64,000 nucleotides of DNA from Macrophomina tecta (lineage: Eukaryota > Ascomycota > Dothideomycetes > Botryosphaeriales > Botryosphaeriaceae), in assembly GCA_024180945.1 (NCBI GenBank), contig JAKSGN010000023.1, positions 1,302,001 to 1,366,000 of the forward strand. The letters run 5' to 3'. Of this stretch, positions 21,361-33,991 are shown in pieces. Each line of letters opens with the position of its first letter. The first letter of the stretch is position 1. Below the pieces are notes generated by a model. That model did not search any database. It was given only the letters and a program-made list of their open reading frames with translations, and was not told the DNA's origin. A program made the translations under genes and the position numbers.

Positions 21361-24323
21361 CTGTCAGACGGGAGGATTCTGAGCCGCTTCGTGTCATCTA
21401 CCCACAAGCTACGCCTCAACGACGGAATGACTGGTCCTGGCTAGCTAACTCTTTCTCTTTTCTCTCGAACTGAAAGTGGCCCGAGACAAGAGCAAAGGAA
21501 GTGACGGCGCTCGGAAAGTTTTTCTCCGTCTGTGCGTTTGGAGCGCTGCAGCCGTGTGGCACAGTTCTTGTTCGGCCAACGATGCCCTCGCCTTTCCTGA
21601 TTTTCCGGGTGCTGCAACGAATACTGTCTTCACACCCGCGCTTAAGTGGGGCTCTTCTCGGGGTTTGAGCCGGTGCATCCACGATAGGTTGGGCACAACC
21701 ACAGGGTGAGCGGCGTGGCCTGATTGCTTCCTGCAGACCCTGCTCAGGAACCCCCGACCGACGCCGCATGGGGCCTGTGGTGCGGTGCTGCGCATCAAAC
21801 CTACAATACTGAGCTGCAATTCAAGCGGCAAGTCCGCGCCGGGATGGATATGATGATGTCCCCAACTGGCGTGCTTCTGAAGAACATGGTGTTTTTGTAC
21901 GACTCAACAGTCAGGTTCAAGCGTATTTAGCAGTTGATAGTGCTGCGCTGATGGCAATATGTCGCCCATAATCAACGTCGCACGTACGATTACTGCATCG
22001 TAAAGTCGTACACAGTAGAAGCCTCGGTAAATGCGAAGGCAACCATCGTGTCTGCCTTGCGTGTTCGGCGGCTCAGCGGCACAGCAGCAACAGCCGATAA
22101 CGATTCTGACACAGTTGTCGAGTCAGTGCTGCTGGTTAGCTACAGCTCGCGGATATACGCGACAGGATTCCAATCGAAACCCGGCTGCACTGCAAGATAG
22201 TCGAGATGCCTAGATCGCGAGCGAGCGGGTAAAGCTGAGCGCACGTGCGCACGTGCTCCCGGGGGTGTCTCCGCACCGTTGAGCTAGGACAAGCGTTGGA
22301 GCCCCAAGTAGAGAAAATTCGGTTGCTCGGTGCTCACCTATATTTGCTACTTCATATAGCTTTCGCTGACCAGTTTGGCGTAATCTGCGGCTGGGTTGAT
22401 GATTTCGAGGGGCTGTACTGCAGGAAAAAGGTGTGGGCGCATGCAAAAATAAAAGGTGTGCCACACGCCTTCATCGATCGGTGCAGTAAACTAGAAGCAA
22501 CATATAACAGTAGTGTCAGAGGTAGAGTACCGCAGCAATTTACTGTCTTCGAACAAAAGTTGGGAACTTAGATCCAATGTGAAGTACATTCTCTACAAAT
22601 CTCAGCGGCTCTCCCATACCAAGACGGCATTCTTTAGGAGAATGGATACGGTTGACTCATATTTAGCCTGGCTGAGAAGAGTATTCGCAGAATGGAGTGT
22701 CCGACGTCCTTGTGCGCTTGACTTGCGGTGGACCCTGGTATTATGAAGGCGACCGGATTTGTGTGTATGAAGCTGGTAAAGTTGTACCACGCGCTCTCTT
22801 GCATTTGCCGGCAAGTCTTCCATATAACCCGGGGCGGAATCAGGCGTGTAGGAGGGCCGCTCTGGAGAATTCGTGAACTTTGATGGAAGTGTACTCGAAT
22901 GTGTCCAAATGCCTCACGCATGTTGAGAAACTTGAGTGAAGAGATTGCCATCGTCTCTGAGAAGTAGTAGCAGGTGGCTCTGCGTTTGACGTCGATCTGG
23001 TAAAGCGATCAGTCTGTCATGATGTATGAGGTAAGTAAACAAAGGCTCTGCTGGCTCAGACGGGCGGCATGAGACTGAGCTCAAGCTCGACGCCATCCAT
23101 TCAATCCGAGCCCGCTCCACGATTGGAAATGTGGCGGCATCGTGCCGGAATTTTCTGCCATCATTGCTGGAATATATCCTCCTACGTGTGGGAAGTCCCC
23201 ACTAGAGCTCAATGAGGCTATGCAGTATGTCAAAGCACAGGTGTCAGCCCGGATCAGCGGAACAACGGATATGAAGCTACTTCATTGCATTAACCACTGG
23301 CGGTGATGATCAGTTCCGCGTGTTTTGTTGGAGATATGGAACTTTTAAGATCCAACTTACGCCGAATGCTCCGTGATGAAGAAGAGATCGCATAGAATCT
23401 GGTAACGATTCGGAGCAGACAGACGAGTTTACGCAGCTGGATGTCTCGGGATGGGCTATGGCTGGCGGACGGCTGTATCGTTGTGGCTGCTCTGGAGATG
23501 ACAATTCTGGGTATGCCGCGTAGGTGCCTGCTTCCATGCCGCACAAACAATGGTCAAGTATTACTAATATTGATCCGTCCAATGCTACTAACGCCACCAG
23601 GACCTTGCATGAAGACCACACACCACCAAAATCAAGCAGGTCTCGGAGTAGCAACATCGAAAATCTCGAGTCCATACACCTCACATTCTGCGCACGCTCA
23701 CAGTACGCCTCTCTCGGCTCCAAAAAGATCTCAGGGGCAAAGACTCACGGATGTTACTGATGGAAGTACTAGCAAAGTCAGTTCTTGTCCACCGGCTAGG
23801 AACTTTACCTCTGTGGCTGACATATTCCACGTAGAAATTAGACGCCATTTTGCGAGATCGATTTGGACAATGTCTCGAGGACTTGGATGTCTACAAGCTC
23901 GTAGATCACGGTTCTTCCTTCAAACGTCAAACTCACGCGAGCCTCCGAAGTTCTGGTAACACACACAAGACACAGGGCAAGAGAAAGGTCGTAAAAGTGA
24001 TATTATCTCCCTTGCTTCCGAGCCTAAAGCCCAGATTGTGCAGCTTACGGCGTGGGGAAGGCATCACGAAGATTGTGCAACTCCGGCCACGGTTGCCCAT
24101 CGCTCCCTCAAGAGGCCAGCCAGTTCCGTCGTTGAGGTTTCACGCCTTGCTGAGCAGCACCGTTTCCGAAGAAAGCCGTCAAAATGGGTAACAAAAGAAG
24201 TGTTCGAAACGGTGGATGACAATCAAATGCGCTCGTTTGATGTAAAGCAAGTCTATTGTTACTTTCTGAAGCAGAGCAGGGCCAGAAAGGAAGCACCCTA
24301 TTGGTTTCTGCAGAACCAAGTCA
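21361..24323. other. No confident gene; degenerate sequence
   Basis: Many overlapping frames of 60-170 codons, none with a recognisable domain. A canonical-looking intron end (GCTACTAACGCCACCAG at about 23584-23600, with a GTATGC donor near 23513) suggests a broken or very diverged gene on the plus strand around 23.3-24.2 kb, but no continuous spliced frame could be built. Confidence 0.35.
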
Positions 24324-24626
24324 AATACACTTATGCTTGCCTACGATTTGCTGCACGGATTGGAACGCCCATCATACTACATCATGGCTGTAGAATACGG
24401 CGCGGAGGGATCAACCGCACATCAAATTACAGACGATTGTGGCCAATTTGTATAGAAGCTGTCTGAATTCAAGCAACCAGGTGCGGGAAGCCGTGTGAAG
24501 GAGTTCTGGCAATAGAACGGGCAAAGTCTGACGGATGGTAAATCTTTCCCAGAATCAGTCATTGATTTAAGTGATGAATCGGAGGCAGATCCCGATTACA
24601 CCTGGTTTCAGAGTAGGGGTGCTTAA
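24324..24626 (+). pseudogene. Unassigned coding remnant with two TAG codons
   Basis: One frame reads sensibly for 101 codons (LAYDLLHGLERPSYYIM, AVEYGAEGSTAHQITDD, ESVIDLSDESEADPDYTW) to a TAA at 24624. It is interrupted by TAG at 24453-24455 and again at 24513-24515. The text is acidic and protein-like, but no family is recognised. It may be the C-terminus of a gene killed by point mutation, or two exons misread. Low confidence. Confidence 0.35.
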
Positions 24627-25798
24627 AAATTCATGAAGGATTATCCTGCCTATCCCTTGGACTTTGCATCAAGCTGGACACTTGTTGCCCTTCCGCTGCC
24701 TAACGAACAGTGGCTGTCTGTAGCCTTGGAGCGAGGTGCGAATATCGAGCCTAGGCAGGACACAGAGAATCTGACGTTGGACGCAGGGTTCGGAGTAGAT
24801 CGGTGGACCGTCAGCCCCGATCACCGGTAGATGAGCTCCATGACCTCTTTTGCGTTGTTGCATAAGCCTGTTCGCTAATTCATTCCGTCTGAGACGCCTT
24901 GAGACTGAAAACCAGAGGCGCCAGAAGAACCAGGCAGTCGAGTAACTGAACGATTGACTCTGACCAATCAAGCACTAACTCCATCACCCTCGTACATACC
25001 GCTGGCTTCTCTGGGATGCAGCTACATCACCGTATTCGACAAGATGGCCGCACGCCCCTCTCCGCTAGTGCCCTCCGAATCAGATCCGTGCATATTTCCG
25101 GGCTGGGGGGCTGCTCCAATTGCATGGCACAGCATGAAGGGGCCCACGCGTGCTACGTGGCGTTCTTACTGCCATGGTAGCATGCATAGGTTTATGAAAG
25201 CGTGGATTCAGGGATCCAGCTGGTCTTTTGCTTCGGCGCCCAACAAATTCTAGTTCAGCATATCTCGAGACGATAATCGCATAGTCGCTTTCTCACGATG
25301 CATTCCTGCCGCACTCACCAACCCTCATCAAGTGGACCGCCTCACTTGGCAGGCGATTATGCATGAGCTATGCCCAGCAACCTCAGAGGAAACATAGCTC
25401 GGCTGATTGGCTGCCTGGTGGCTAGAAATCGTTTGCCTGTTTTCCAGTGACTGGCGGCACAGATGCGAACTGTCTGCCTACAGGTCTCCGCCCCCAAAAA
25501 CAAGGGGTATAAGTATGCCGCCTCAGTATTGACAACCTCTCGTGTATCAGTTCCTTGCAAAAGGTCACCTACGCTGTCGGTGCACGTTCAAAGCCAACGA
25601 TATAGCCGGCATTTATTTTTAATGTACCGCTAATACGTAAGCTACTCATCTCTAACGGGTTTAAATGTGATACGTGCCTTCACAATGTAATCACTAACAC
25701 ACACCTGAAAGGTTACGAAAGACTGTCACGATCCTAAGCTCTGTCTAATACTCTGGCGCAGTCAGGCAGCGTAAGACACGCCTTTCCTTCCTTCAATT
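24627..25798. other. No recognisable gene
   Basis: Short overlapping frames. The last 200 bases are the upstream region of the Est1-like gene. Confidence 0.45.
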
Positions 25799-27817
25799 AT
25801 GAGCTCCAACAAAAATCTCGAAGCCGGGATTCATGGCGCTCACTCATCTGCTTCGCCCACCGCCTGCGGGAGCCCAGTTCTACCTTCGGTACACGGCCAA
25901 GAAGGTGTTTTGCCACCGCCGTCGAACGAGGCCTGGCCCGAGCTGGTCCTCCAGCCGGACCCGCGCCCTATCTCTCAGGAGCAGCTCGCAGACGAGATCA
26001 AAATTGTCTACGCCGGCCTCACCATATTAGAATCGAAGTGTATCCACGTCGATAACGCCCAGGCGATAGCTGAGCAAGACCCCGTTTCAGGCCAGCAGCC
26101 CGGACTGGCGCCGGACCACTGGCAGGCCCTCATCGCATTGCACAGGAATTTGCTCCACGAGCATCACGATTTCTTTTTGGCGTCGCAACATCCCTCAGCC
26201 AGCGAGGCACTACGCCGGCTGGCAGCTAAGTACTCCATGCCGGCCCGCATGTGGAAGCATGGCATCCATTCTTTCCTGGAGCTCCTTCGTCATCGCTTGC
26301 TCGAATCCCTAGAGTACATGGTCACTTTCGTCTGTGTGGCTTACCAAATGATGGCGCTTCTGTACGAAACCATCCCCGCTTTTGAGGACATTTGGATCGG
26401 ATGTCTCGGAGATCTCGGCCGTTACCGTATGACTATCGAAGACGAGGATCTCCGGGGCCGCGAAACGTGGGCAAGCGTTGCACGCTTCTGGTACAGCAAA
26501 GCCGCGGACAAGAGCCCCACCATTGGCCGTCTCTATCACCACCTGGCCATCCTAGCGCGGCCCAACGCCCTTCAGCAGCTTTACTATTACTGCCGATCCC
26601 TTACCTGCGTCCACCCATTCATGAGCGCGCGCGATTCCATTCTTACCCTTTTCGATCCCATCCTCGGCCGCTCAAATACGACTTATTCCCATTCTCTTCC
26701 CGTCGAAACCAGCTTCATACGTGCTCACAGTTTACTTTTCGAAAAAGATCCTGGGTTCCAGCCTAAATTTGACCTTGGCCTGACCGACTTTATTGGACAA
26801 CTGGACAGCAGCATCGGGCGCGTTACCTCAAAGTGGAAGGAGCAAGGAGCGTATATGGCCATTGCAAACATCGCCAGCCTGTTCGACTACGGCAGCGAGG
26901 ATAACTTCCTCCGGCTCGCTTTTGCAACCCAACTGCAAAATGTTATACGTGACCAAGTTGAAAGAAACTGTTGGAATAGCGGTTTCACGAGCGTTATAAC
27001 TATACTAGTTAGCTTCACAAGTGTCTCAGTAGTATAGCTAGCGTTAGTGGCACGGATATAAGAGGGCACCCCCTCTTATTCCTGTCTATCACCGAGAATC
27101 TCATTTTTCCACCAAGTTCAACAGAAACGACGAGCTTGAGGGCCATAATCTGCGCACGGTCCTGCCGCCGGCACAACCCGAGCTGGACGACCTGAATACC
27201 GCGCTGGACGACCCGAAACTCGACCTCCAGACCGCCACCACCTTTCCTTGCGCCTGTCGTCTCACTTTCGATACCTTGGACGTTGTCCTCCGGCGCTCCA
27301 GCGATAAAAATATCCTGACTCATTTTCACATCCTGCTCGCTTTCCTGACTCAACTTTCAACGCTTCCATCCGATACGTCCTACATTTTCAAATACGTCCA
27401 ATGGAAGGAATTTGCCTTGTTCCTCAATACTCTAGCAAAGTCGGAGAAAATAACGCCAGCTATTGAATCCTTTGCTTTCATTCGCGAAGGAGAGAGGATT
27501 CCCGGCCATTGCCGGAAGACTATCTCGTCAGGGGTCAGTTATGGGCTCATTCGTATTATCCGGCAACCTGGTTCAACTGCGTAGCGGATGAGGAGGAACG
27601 GATGTTAGAGCTCGCCTCGACCATAAGGTCACGGACCGAGAGAATCCTATGGCTTGGGGTCCGTCTCGCTTCGGTAAGTTCTTTCTTATTCCATTGGTCC
27701 ACCACTTTGAGGCTAATTCCGTAGCAGAGAGACCTTGGTTTGAGTTATGACAGATCTGGTCAGAATTGGAGTGCCAATCGCTCCGGTGAGGCGATGGATA
27801 GAAATTGTTCTCCTTAA
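25799..27817 (+). CDS. Est1/SMG-type DNA/RNA-binding domain protein, frameshifted
   Basis: Exon 1 runs from ATG 25799 to about 26990. A second open stretch runs about 27080-27673, and a last exon 27725-27817 follows a 51-nt GTAAGT..TAG intron. Residues about 215-280 (RFWYSKAADKSPTIGRLYHH, LAILARPNALQQLYYYCRSL) are the helical Est1 DNA/RNA-binding repeat found in telomerase Est1 and nonsense-decay SMG5/6/7 proteins. In filamentous ascomycetes this domain forms a large lineage of paralogs of unknown role, usually ending in RVERILWLG, which is seen here as RTERILWLG. The frame breaks by one base near 27505: before it the protein reads FIREGERIPG, after it LPEDYLVRGQLWAHSYY. The exact first intron (26990-27080) is unclear. 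It is either a young pseudogene or a one-base assembly error. Confidence 0.7.
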
Positions 27818-29995
27818 TTTCAGCTGAGCCATTTTTCAATGCCTGTCATTGAGCCGAACACGCCGCACACAGTCAATAATCTCTGCTCTGCGAAGGCGAT
27901 ATAAGTAATGGCACACACTCCTGATCGATAGTGCGCGATCGATTCTGTAAGGCAATAGACAAAGGATCGTCGATCCGGAACCCCTCATGGAATCGTCCGC
28001 TGGTTCTCGTGGTGGAGAACCTGCCCTGTTTACGTATCGACCATTGCCGTATACCCTCTCGGATTCATATTAGAGCGCTCTGGCGAGAATGATCTGGAAG
28101 ATTACGTGAACCCAACCCTCGTTTAGCTGAATCTAAATATTTCTGGACGATGGAAAAGGGCTGTCGGGTACTCGTTGCAAAGAGACGTCATGTGAAAACT
28201 TCTATCAACCCCGAAACAAAACCTCAACCAGCACCAAGCAAAGATCTATACACAATAGATTCTAGTTTAGAGTAGCAAAAAGAGTATATATGAAGAGCCT
28301 CAGGCAACTTCCTCTCAATCGATACGTTCATTCTCAAAGAGCTAAACTCACTTAACTACGCCACCAATTGCGACAGTACCACGTCTGCTTTCCAGAGCAT
28401 TGTAACTTCTATAAGACGTCCTTCGATCTGCAGATCCACAAGGCATGTTTTCCGGAACAGGCTTGTCCCTAAACATGAATTGCTAAGGCTGTTGTGCTGC
28501 GGGATGATAGCAGTCCAGTCAACATTCCGTTTGTTGGCTTGCTTGCTGTCTGTTCGAACCACCGCTGGAAGCCTGTAGATTTTCTCGTTTGTGATCATCT
28601 TCATTACTTTACGCCATAACCCTTATTCTACGTCCCGGATCCTGAAATGCTACTTGCAGTAGAATCAGAAAAGCTCGCTTGATCGGATGGTGTTGAAAAA
28701 CTAACGGTAGGCCAAGAGCACCGGGGCTGGTCTGCAGTCAAGGCGCGTTGTCGCTCTACCGAGGCTTCTTAACGGCAACAACTCCGATTTGCAAAGGTGG
28801 CCGCTCAGAACGACCGCTCCAATTGCTGATTTTCCCAATAATATTGTCACACGAAGAGCATAAATAGGCGGAGTAGCAGGTCGCTATTGGCTCGATACGG
28901 TACTGCACCCTCGTACCTCCGGGTTCCCAGCAAGCAAGACTCTTAAACCTCGGCCTGCCGTAGCGAAAAAGCTGCAGACGGCGGAATTGATGAAGGAATT
29001 TTCCCTCGACTGCGTTCCGAAACTTGAAGAAATCAAGCACTAGCTGGGATGCTTCTTTCGGTAAGTGCTTTCGGACGGATTTGAATTTCCGGAGTATCTT
29101 GGCCTTAGCTGAAATTTTTTTGTGGTGAATTGCCCTCCAATATCCAGTTTTCGTAAAGTTGCTTCAGGTTTGCGTGAGCTTCAGTTTATGGCATACCGCC
29201 GAAAACATAATCTTCTGTTGGGCTTTATGAGTGAAGAATGGTGAGGTCAGAAGAAAGCGTAGATTCTGCATGTCGCCTGAGAGGGAGAGAGGTACGCGTT
29301 CTTCTATACATAAATGAGTGCCTGAATAACCGGGCAGAATAGATGCCAATGTTGCTATCCGAAGCTTGCGAAGATGAGGAGTAGTGAGGAGATGACAAAG
29401 AATAGATACTGATCTTGATGCCCAAAAGAGTGTTACGCGTGAGGCAGTGAGGCAAATTAATTCGACAGGAGGTGTTCTAGAATACAGAATAACGTTCTTT
29501 TGAATAGGGAGGAATTGAGGTGCACCGCGGTCTCATTAAATGATGCTAAAGCTACTCTTTATATACACGATGGTGAAGGACCCTGCGACGTCTGTAAACA
29601 GTAGTGCTACACTTAAATGTACGAAAAGCGTAATAGAAAAGCAAATACTAACTAGTTAATACGCGTAGTGGAACAGCAAATAATGGCCAATAATGACGGC
29701 AAATGGTGATGATGGTTGACAGAAATTGAACTCGTGTACTATTATATAGCAGAATGCGACGACAACAACATACTCTTGTGGTGCAAAATGAGCTCAACCG
29801 CCTCCTTTATAATGTTATTGGATAGTATATAAGCTTAGTCACCCGTTCTGAGATGTCTTGGGAATCAACACCAACAGCGCCTCAGCAACCAAGCAATCAG
29901 GTAATTCATTCAACGATTACCTTACGACCGATCAAGCACGAATGCCATCACAATTCTTTTTCCCCCTACTACTACGATAATTTACAAGCATCCGA
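27818..29995. other. No confident gene
   Basis: Minus frames at 28356-28604 and 28756-29040 (94 codons, including CSSCDNIIG) are too short to support alone. The 29.5-29.8 kb part is AT-rich. Confidence 0.4.
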
Positions 29996-30598
29996 TCATT
30001 CGTCGGATCGTGAAACGCCAAGCTTCAGCATCTGCTCCACCATTTCTGGGATATGGCTGTGTCTAGAACTGACGACCCTGAACAGACGTAACTCGACCGC
30101 CACAAACACCTCATCCTCCACCACCAACCGTCCGTCTGCGATGAGGTTGGCAAAGTTCATCCACCCGAACTCCTTGCTGGACGTGCTGCAGGTAATGGTC
30201 TCTAGCATGCTTCCCTCTCCGTAGTGCGTCGTCCGTGCCGTCTTCGCCCCGTTCAAGATATCCTGGACCATCTTGCATGATGTGTCGACGGAGCCACGGC
30301 CTTCGAACAAATACAAGTCGTTCTTAGCTCTGTCTTGAGCAACGACGCGAACGTTGAGAGATAGGACAGCGTGTTCGGGATGCAGGGTAGCAAGATCGCC
30401 GCTTCCCGGGAGTACTTCCAGGTCGAGCTTCGATGGCAAAGCCTCAGTCGATATAGAGGACCCGCTGACAATATTAAACCAACGGAAGGAGCCACTCGCT
30501 CCAGGACCCTTGGGGTCGATATCGAGACGGAGGATGCAGACAAGTTCGAGCTGGGGGAACGACAGTGAAGAAGTCATTTTTCGCGAACTAATGATCAT
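29996..30598 (-). CDS. DUF3237-like protein
   Basis: A single exon of about 200 residues from ATG 30598 (a second ATG at 30577 is equally possible). It starts LELVCILRLDID, keeps GSFRWFNIVSG, LEVLPGSGDLATLHPEH, LNVRVVAQDRAKNDLYLFEGRGSV, and ends EFGWMNFANLIADGRL with VAVELRLFRVV. This order of a glycine-led strand, a GxD-like turn and a final W-N-x-x-x-x-x-G...Y/FRV resembles the DUF3237 beta-barrel family, small cytosolic proteins of unknown function often near secondary-metabolism genes. The assignment rests on recalled pattern only. No neighbour supports a metabolic cluster. Confidence 0.55.
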   Translation of the reverse strand: MIISSRKMTSSLSFPQLELVCILRLDIDPKGPGASGSFRWFNIVSGSSISTEALPSKLDLEVLPGSGDLATLHPEHAVLSLNVRVVAQDRAKNDLYLFEGRGSVDTSCKMVQDILNGAKTARTTHYGEGSMLETITCSTSSKEFGWMNFANLIADGRLVVEDEVFVAVELRLFRVVSSRHSHIPEMVEQMLKLGVSRSDE

Positions 30599-31892
30599 AT
30601 GATGTACCACGAAACCTATGCAAGGCGGGCAATTTCGGCATTCTCTGGATTTATATAGACTACATTAGAGAAAGGATTGAGCTCGATTATTATAAGAGAA
30701 GGTAATGATGATGACTTCTCACCCAGTAATTGAAGATGCGTAATATAGGAAAAAAAAAAAAAAAAGGAGGGAGAGAGAGGTGTCGGGGAAGTTGATAGTT
30801 GGACTGCAATTATGGTACAGTAGAGCAAGAGTTCTGTCGCGAAGTAAACACGTTGATTATATGTCGTATAATGTTTTAGATGATTGTAGACAATAAAGCA
30901 AGAGAATCCATTTTGTGTATTTTCTTGTTCTCATCCTTCTGTGTCAACCATTATGCCCATAATTTTCCATCCATTTCTTTTAGACACCACATTGATTCCT
31001 TCCTCGGTCCCCCTACACCTAGGTATCCTACTTTCCCTCGCATCTATTGTTTCCTCGGTTATGCTTCAATGCAGTGTATATAAAGACATTCACTTAACGG
31101 CTATCAGAGAGCCAGGCAGAATTCAATCCATTTCGTTCTGACATCAAAATTTCAACATTTTGTTATATATTTATGACTTCAATAAATATTGTAGAACAAA
31201 AACAATACTATTCACTAAATTCAACATTAACAAAAATGTGAAAGATCTTAAATGGGCAATATTTATATATACCACAACTACAACACGAACTGACCGAGCC
31301 AGATCTTTCTTTCTTTCTTTTTTTCTTTCTTTTTTTTTTTTTTTTTGCGTTACTAAATTTTTATATGCTATGTCTGCCCACTTTTCTTTTTTGCAGAATT
31401 AGCCAAAATAACAGAACCGCCAAATCTGTCTCTTTTTGGGGGTTTCCGCAGCTTCGGAGCAAATACCGACCGCAGATTAGCGATGGGTTGGAGAGCGCTT
31501 TTTTTTCCTCCACCATAACTGTGGTGCGCCATGTGCCAATTTTGTTGTTCCCTACTTTTAATATAATAAGGAGAACATTCGGGTAAATAGTAACGCTAGA
31601 ATGCAGTTAAAATACTTTGTTTCAGCCGCAAACGGTTGAAAAAGAAGACCGTCTGTTGAAGTCGGCCGATGAGTTCTTGTCGTCTGACACGACGTCTTAA
31701 AGAGTATGCTCTCTCCCAATATCATTTTTTCCTAAAAAAGAAAACAAAAAATCAATAATTTACAGGTAAACCAGCATATAAGAATGCATATCCTAGTTCT
31801 ACAGACACTGCTCTGGTACCTTTCAAAGAAGAGGGGAACAAAAAGGGGGTCAATACTTCATCTGTTAAGGAACCAAACAGAAGCTGAGGAAT
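30599..31892. other. Low-complexity intergenic region
   Basis: Contains an A16 run near 30750, a C/T-rich tract at 31300-31350 and AT-rich DNA. No gene is seen. The last part is the upstream region of the cupredoxin gene. Confidence 0.5.
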
Positions 31893-32938
31893 ATGATTTA
31901 CTGTACTCCTCTATCCTCGAGGCAGGCCTCCGTCTTCTTACTATCGCTACTCTACATCCTTGCATGCAATAGGAGTAGCGCTCTCGCATCCTCAACCTCC
32001 AAGACCTCCAAGGCTACTGGCAGTAAAGCCAGACAGACTCATACCGTAACAGTAGGAAAGGCAGACCACAAATTTGTTCCTGATGTTGTGCAGGCGGACG
32101 TGGGCGACATTGTTGAATTCCAGTTCTTTCCTACCAACCACTCCGTCATTCGAGCGGAGTACGAGTTCCCATGCATTCCGTACGAGATGACCGGGGAAGG
32201 CAAAACCGGCTTCTTCTCTGGCTTGCACACTGTCGACAGGATTCTAAACAATGTGGGTACAGCGGATGGTTCCTAGTTCACGAAAAAAAAAAAGCTGAAT
32301 CCTGTGTTGTACAGCCGCCCACGTTCTTGCTGGAAATAAATGATACACTGCCAGTGTTCTTCTACTGCTCGGCACCAGGATCCTGCATTGACCAGCGCAT
32401 GGTCGGGGTGATCAACCCGGTAAGTCACCGTCAACAATAAACAGCGCAACCCCCCTCATTAGCTAATATCGATAATGTACACGCACAGAACGGATCGGTC
32501 TCGCTCGATGTCCAGAAGCAGAAGGCTGCTGATAGTTCATACGTGCTAAATCCTGGTGAAAGCTTCCCGGACGAGACTCCATCGCTTACCACAACATCAG
32601 CTCCCGTTCCAACATCAGTGGCTACCCTGGGCTCAGGGAGCGCAGTTGAGACTGGAAACGGTGGCTATAAAACCAGCGGTGAAGCAAGGTCTACAGACGG
32701 TGGCATTTCAGACGGAGCGATCGCTGGGATCGCTGTTGGAGTTGCGGCGTTGGTTGCCTTTGGTTTTCTTGCGCTTCTTTACTGCAGGAAACGACGAACA
32801 CAGATGCAAAGTGGGGAACAGGGAACCGGGACCGCACCAGCCACACCCTCAACACCTCAGACAGTGACTAGTAGTCCTCAAAGCTTCTTGTGGGTAGGAA
32901 AGAGCGAAGGATGCCCAGTATCGGAGTTACCGTCATGA
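31893..32938 (+). CDS. Extracellular serine-rich cupredoxin membrane protein
   Basis: Three exons by frame: 31893-32252, 32315-32419 and 32489-32938, 304 residues. Introns are 62 nt (GTGGGT..CAG) and 69 nt (GTAAGT..CAG). The N-terminus is a signal peptide (VFLLSLLYILACNRSSALA). Residues about 48-155 form a cupredoxin-like domain: HTVTVGKADHKFVPD, AGVGDIVEFQF-type strand (ADVGDIVEFQFFPTNHSV), FPCIPYE, and VFFYCSAPGSCIDQRMVGVINP. Next comes a Ser/Thr stalk, one membrane helix (AIAGIAVGVAALVAFGFLAL) followed by RKRR, and a Pro/Thr-rich cytosolic tail. Fungal proteins of this layout sit at the plasma membrane or wall; the cupredoxin fold may or may not still bind copper. The His, Cys and Met that could act as ligands are present (NHSV, FYCSAPGSC, QRMVG). 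Intact. Confidence 0.87.
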
Positions 32939-33991
32939 AAGGGGAAATTAACCAGGGTCAGCGTCATGGGTTTGCAATTGGTTCGAGCCCACAAATGCAA
33001 AGCAGATTGAAGAACAGGGTTGCGACAACGACAATAATTTTCTTTCTTTCAATTTTCTGATATACCTTAACTTAGCCAGAGAATTTTTAATGGAATACTA
33101 TAAGTTAAATATTGATCTTGATCTGCCCATTTCTCTTAGATTCTGCATGGTTAAGCGCCCGGGTAGATAAATTAGTGCAGCGTCGAGCTTTTCTCATTCG
33201 AAAGACTCTAAGTAACGTACTAGTTGTTTCCGTTTGCTTATCCAAACTCGTCGAGCGTACACTCCGCTAGAAGAAGATTTAATTTACTACGCCAATGGAA
33301 TATATCGAACATCCGTCTGCAAGTTCATTAGGGTCTAAATCAGCTGCATATAGAGACATTACTCTATTGGACCCTTAAGAGGTGAAAAGAATGACTATAT
33401 ATCTCTGTATCCTAGTTATATTTTCACATAGCCTTTGCATATCAAAACGGAAAAGGAATGTATCGATCAGAGAAGAAACAAGGCTACTGAGACTCTATGT
33501 ACTCAATTTTTTGCATCTTTTTTTTTTTTTAACTCTCTCGTGACTCTGCTCAATCGCTCTTTTGATACGGAGCTATTTGCAAGTACTCAAGCGTGAATGG
33601 GGTCAGTATCACTTACATACCAACTTAGCTCAACACCTATATAAAATCTAGCTAGCATGATACCGTTTGATCGGATGACAACATGGACAAAATTAGCGCG
33701 TGTGTCCTACCCAATTATTCGTTACTCCACCCTTGAATTGAGCTCAGGCACGAATTACTCTGACTAGTTCGCGGCTCGGGTTGCTTGAAAAGTCTCTCCA
33801 AGCATGCGCTAGTCCACTTGGTTCTGTTGGATTTGGTGGTGAAGCATGAGATTCCTGGTGATGAACTGCAGCAGGAGGAGGGGGATCCTCTTATACATGC
33901 TACAGCCAAGCTATGCTACTGAATCTTAAATACACGAAACATCCAACAGGTTCCCTTGCTTTCAACCTGGGGAAACGAGGAGTGTCAAGTT
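32939..33991. other. No recognisable gene
   Basis: Intergenic, AT-rich, with a T11 run near 33520. A GGTTCGAGCCC resembling a tRNA T-arm at 32982 has no matching D-arm or acceptor stem. Confidence 0.5.

Noticed and set aside
32982..32992. tRNA-like GGTTCGAGCCC
   Set aside because: No A-box, D-arm or acceptor stem can be folded around it.
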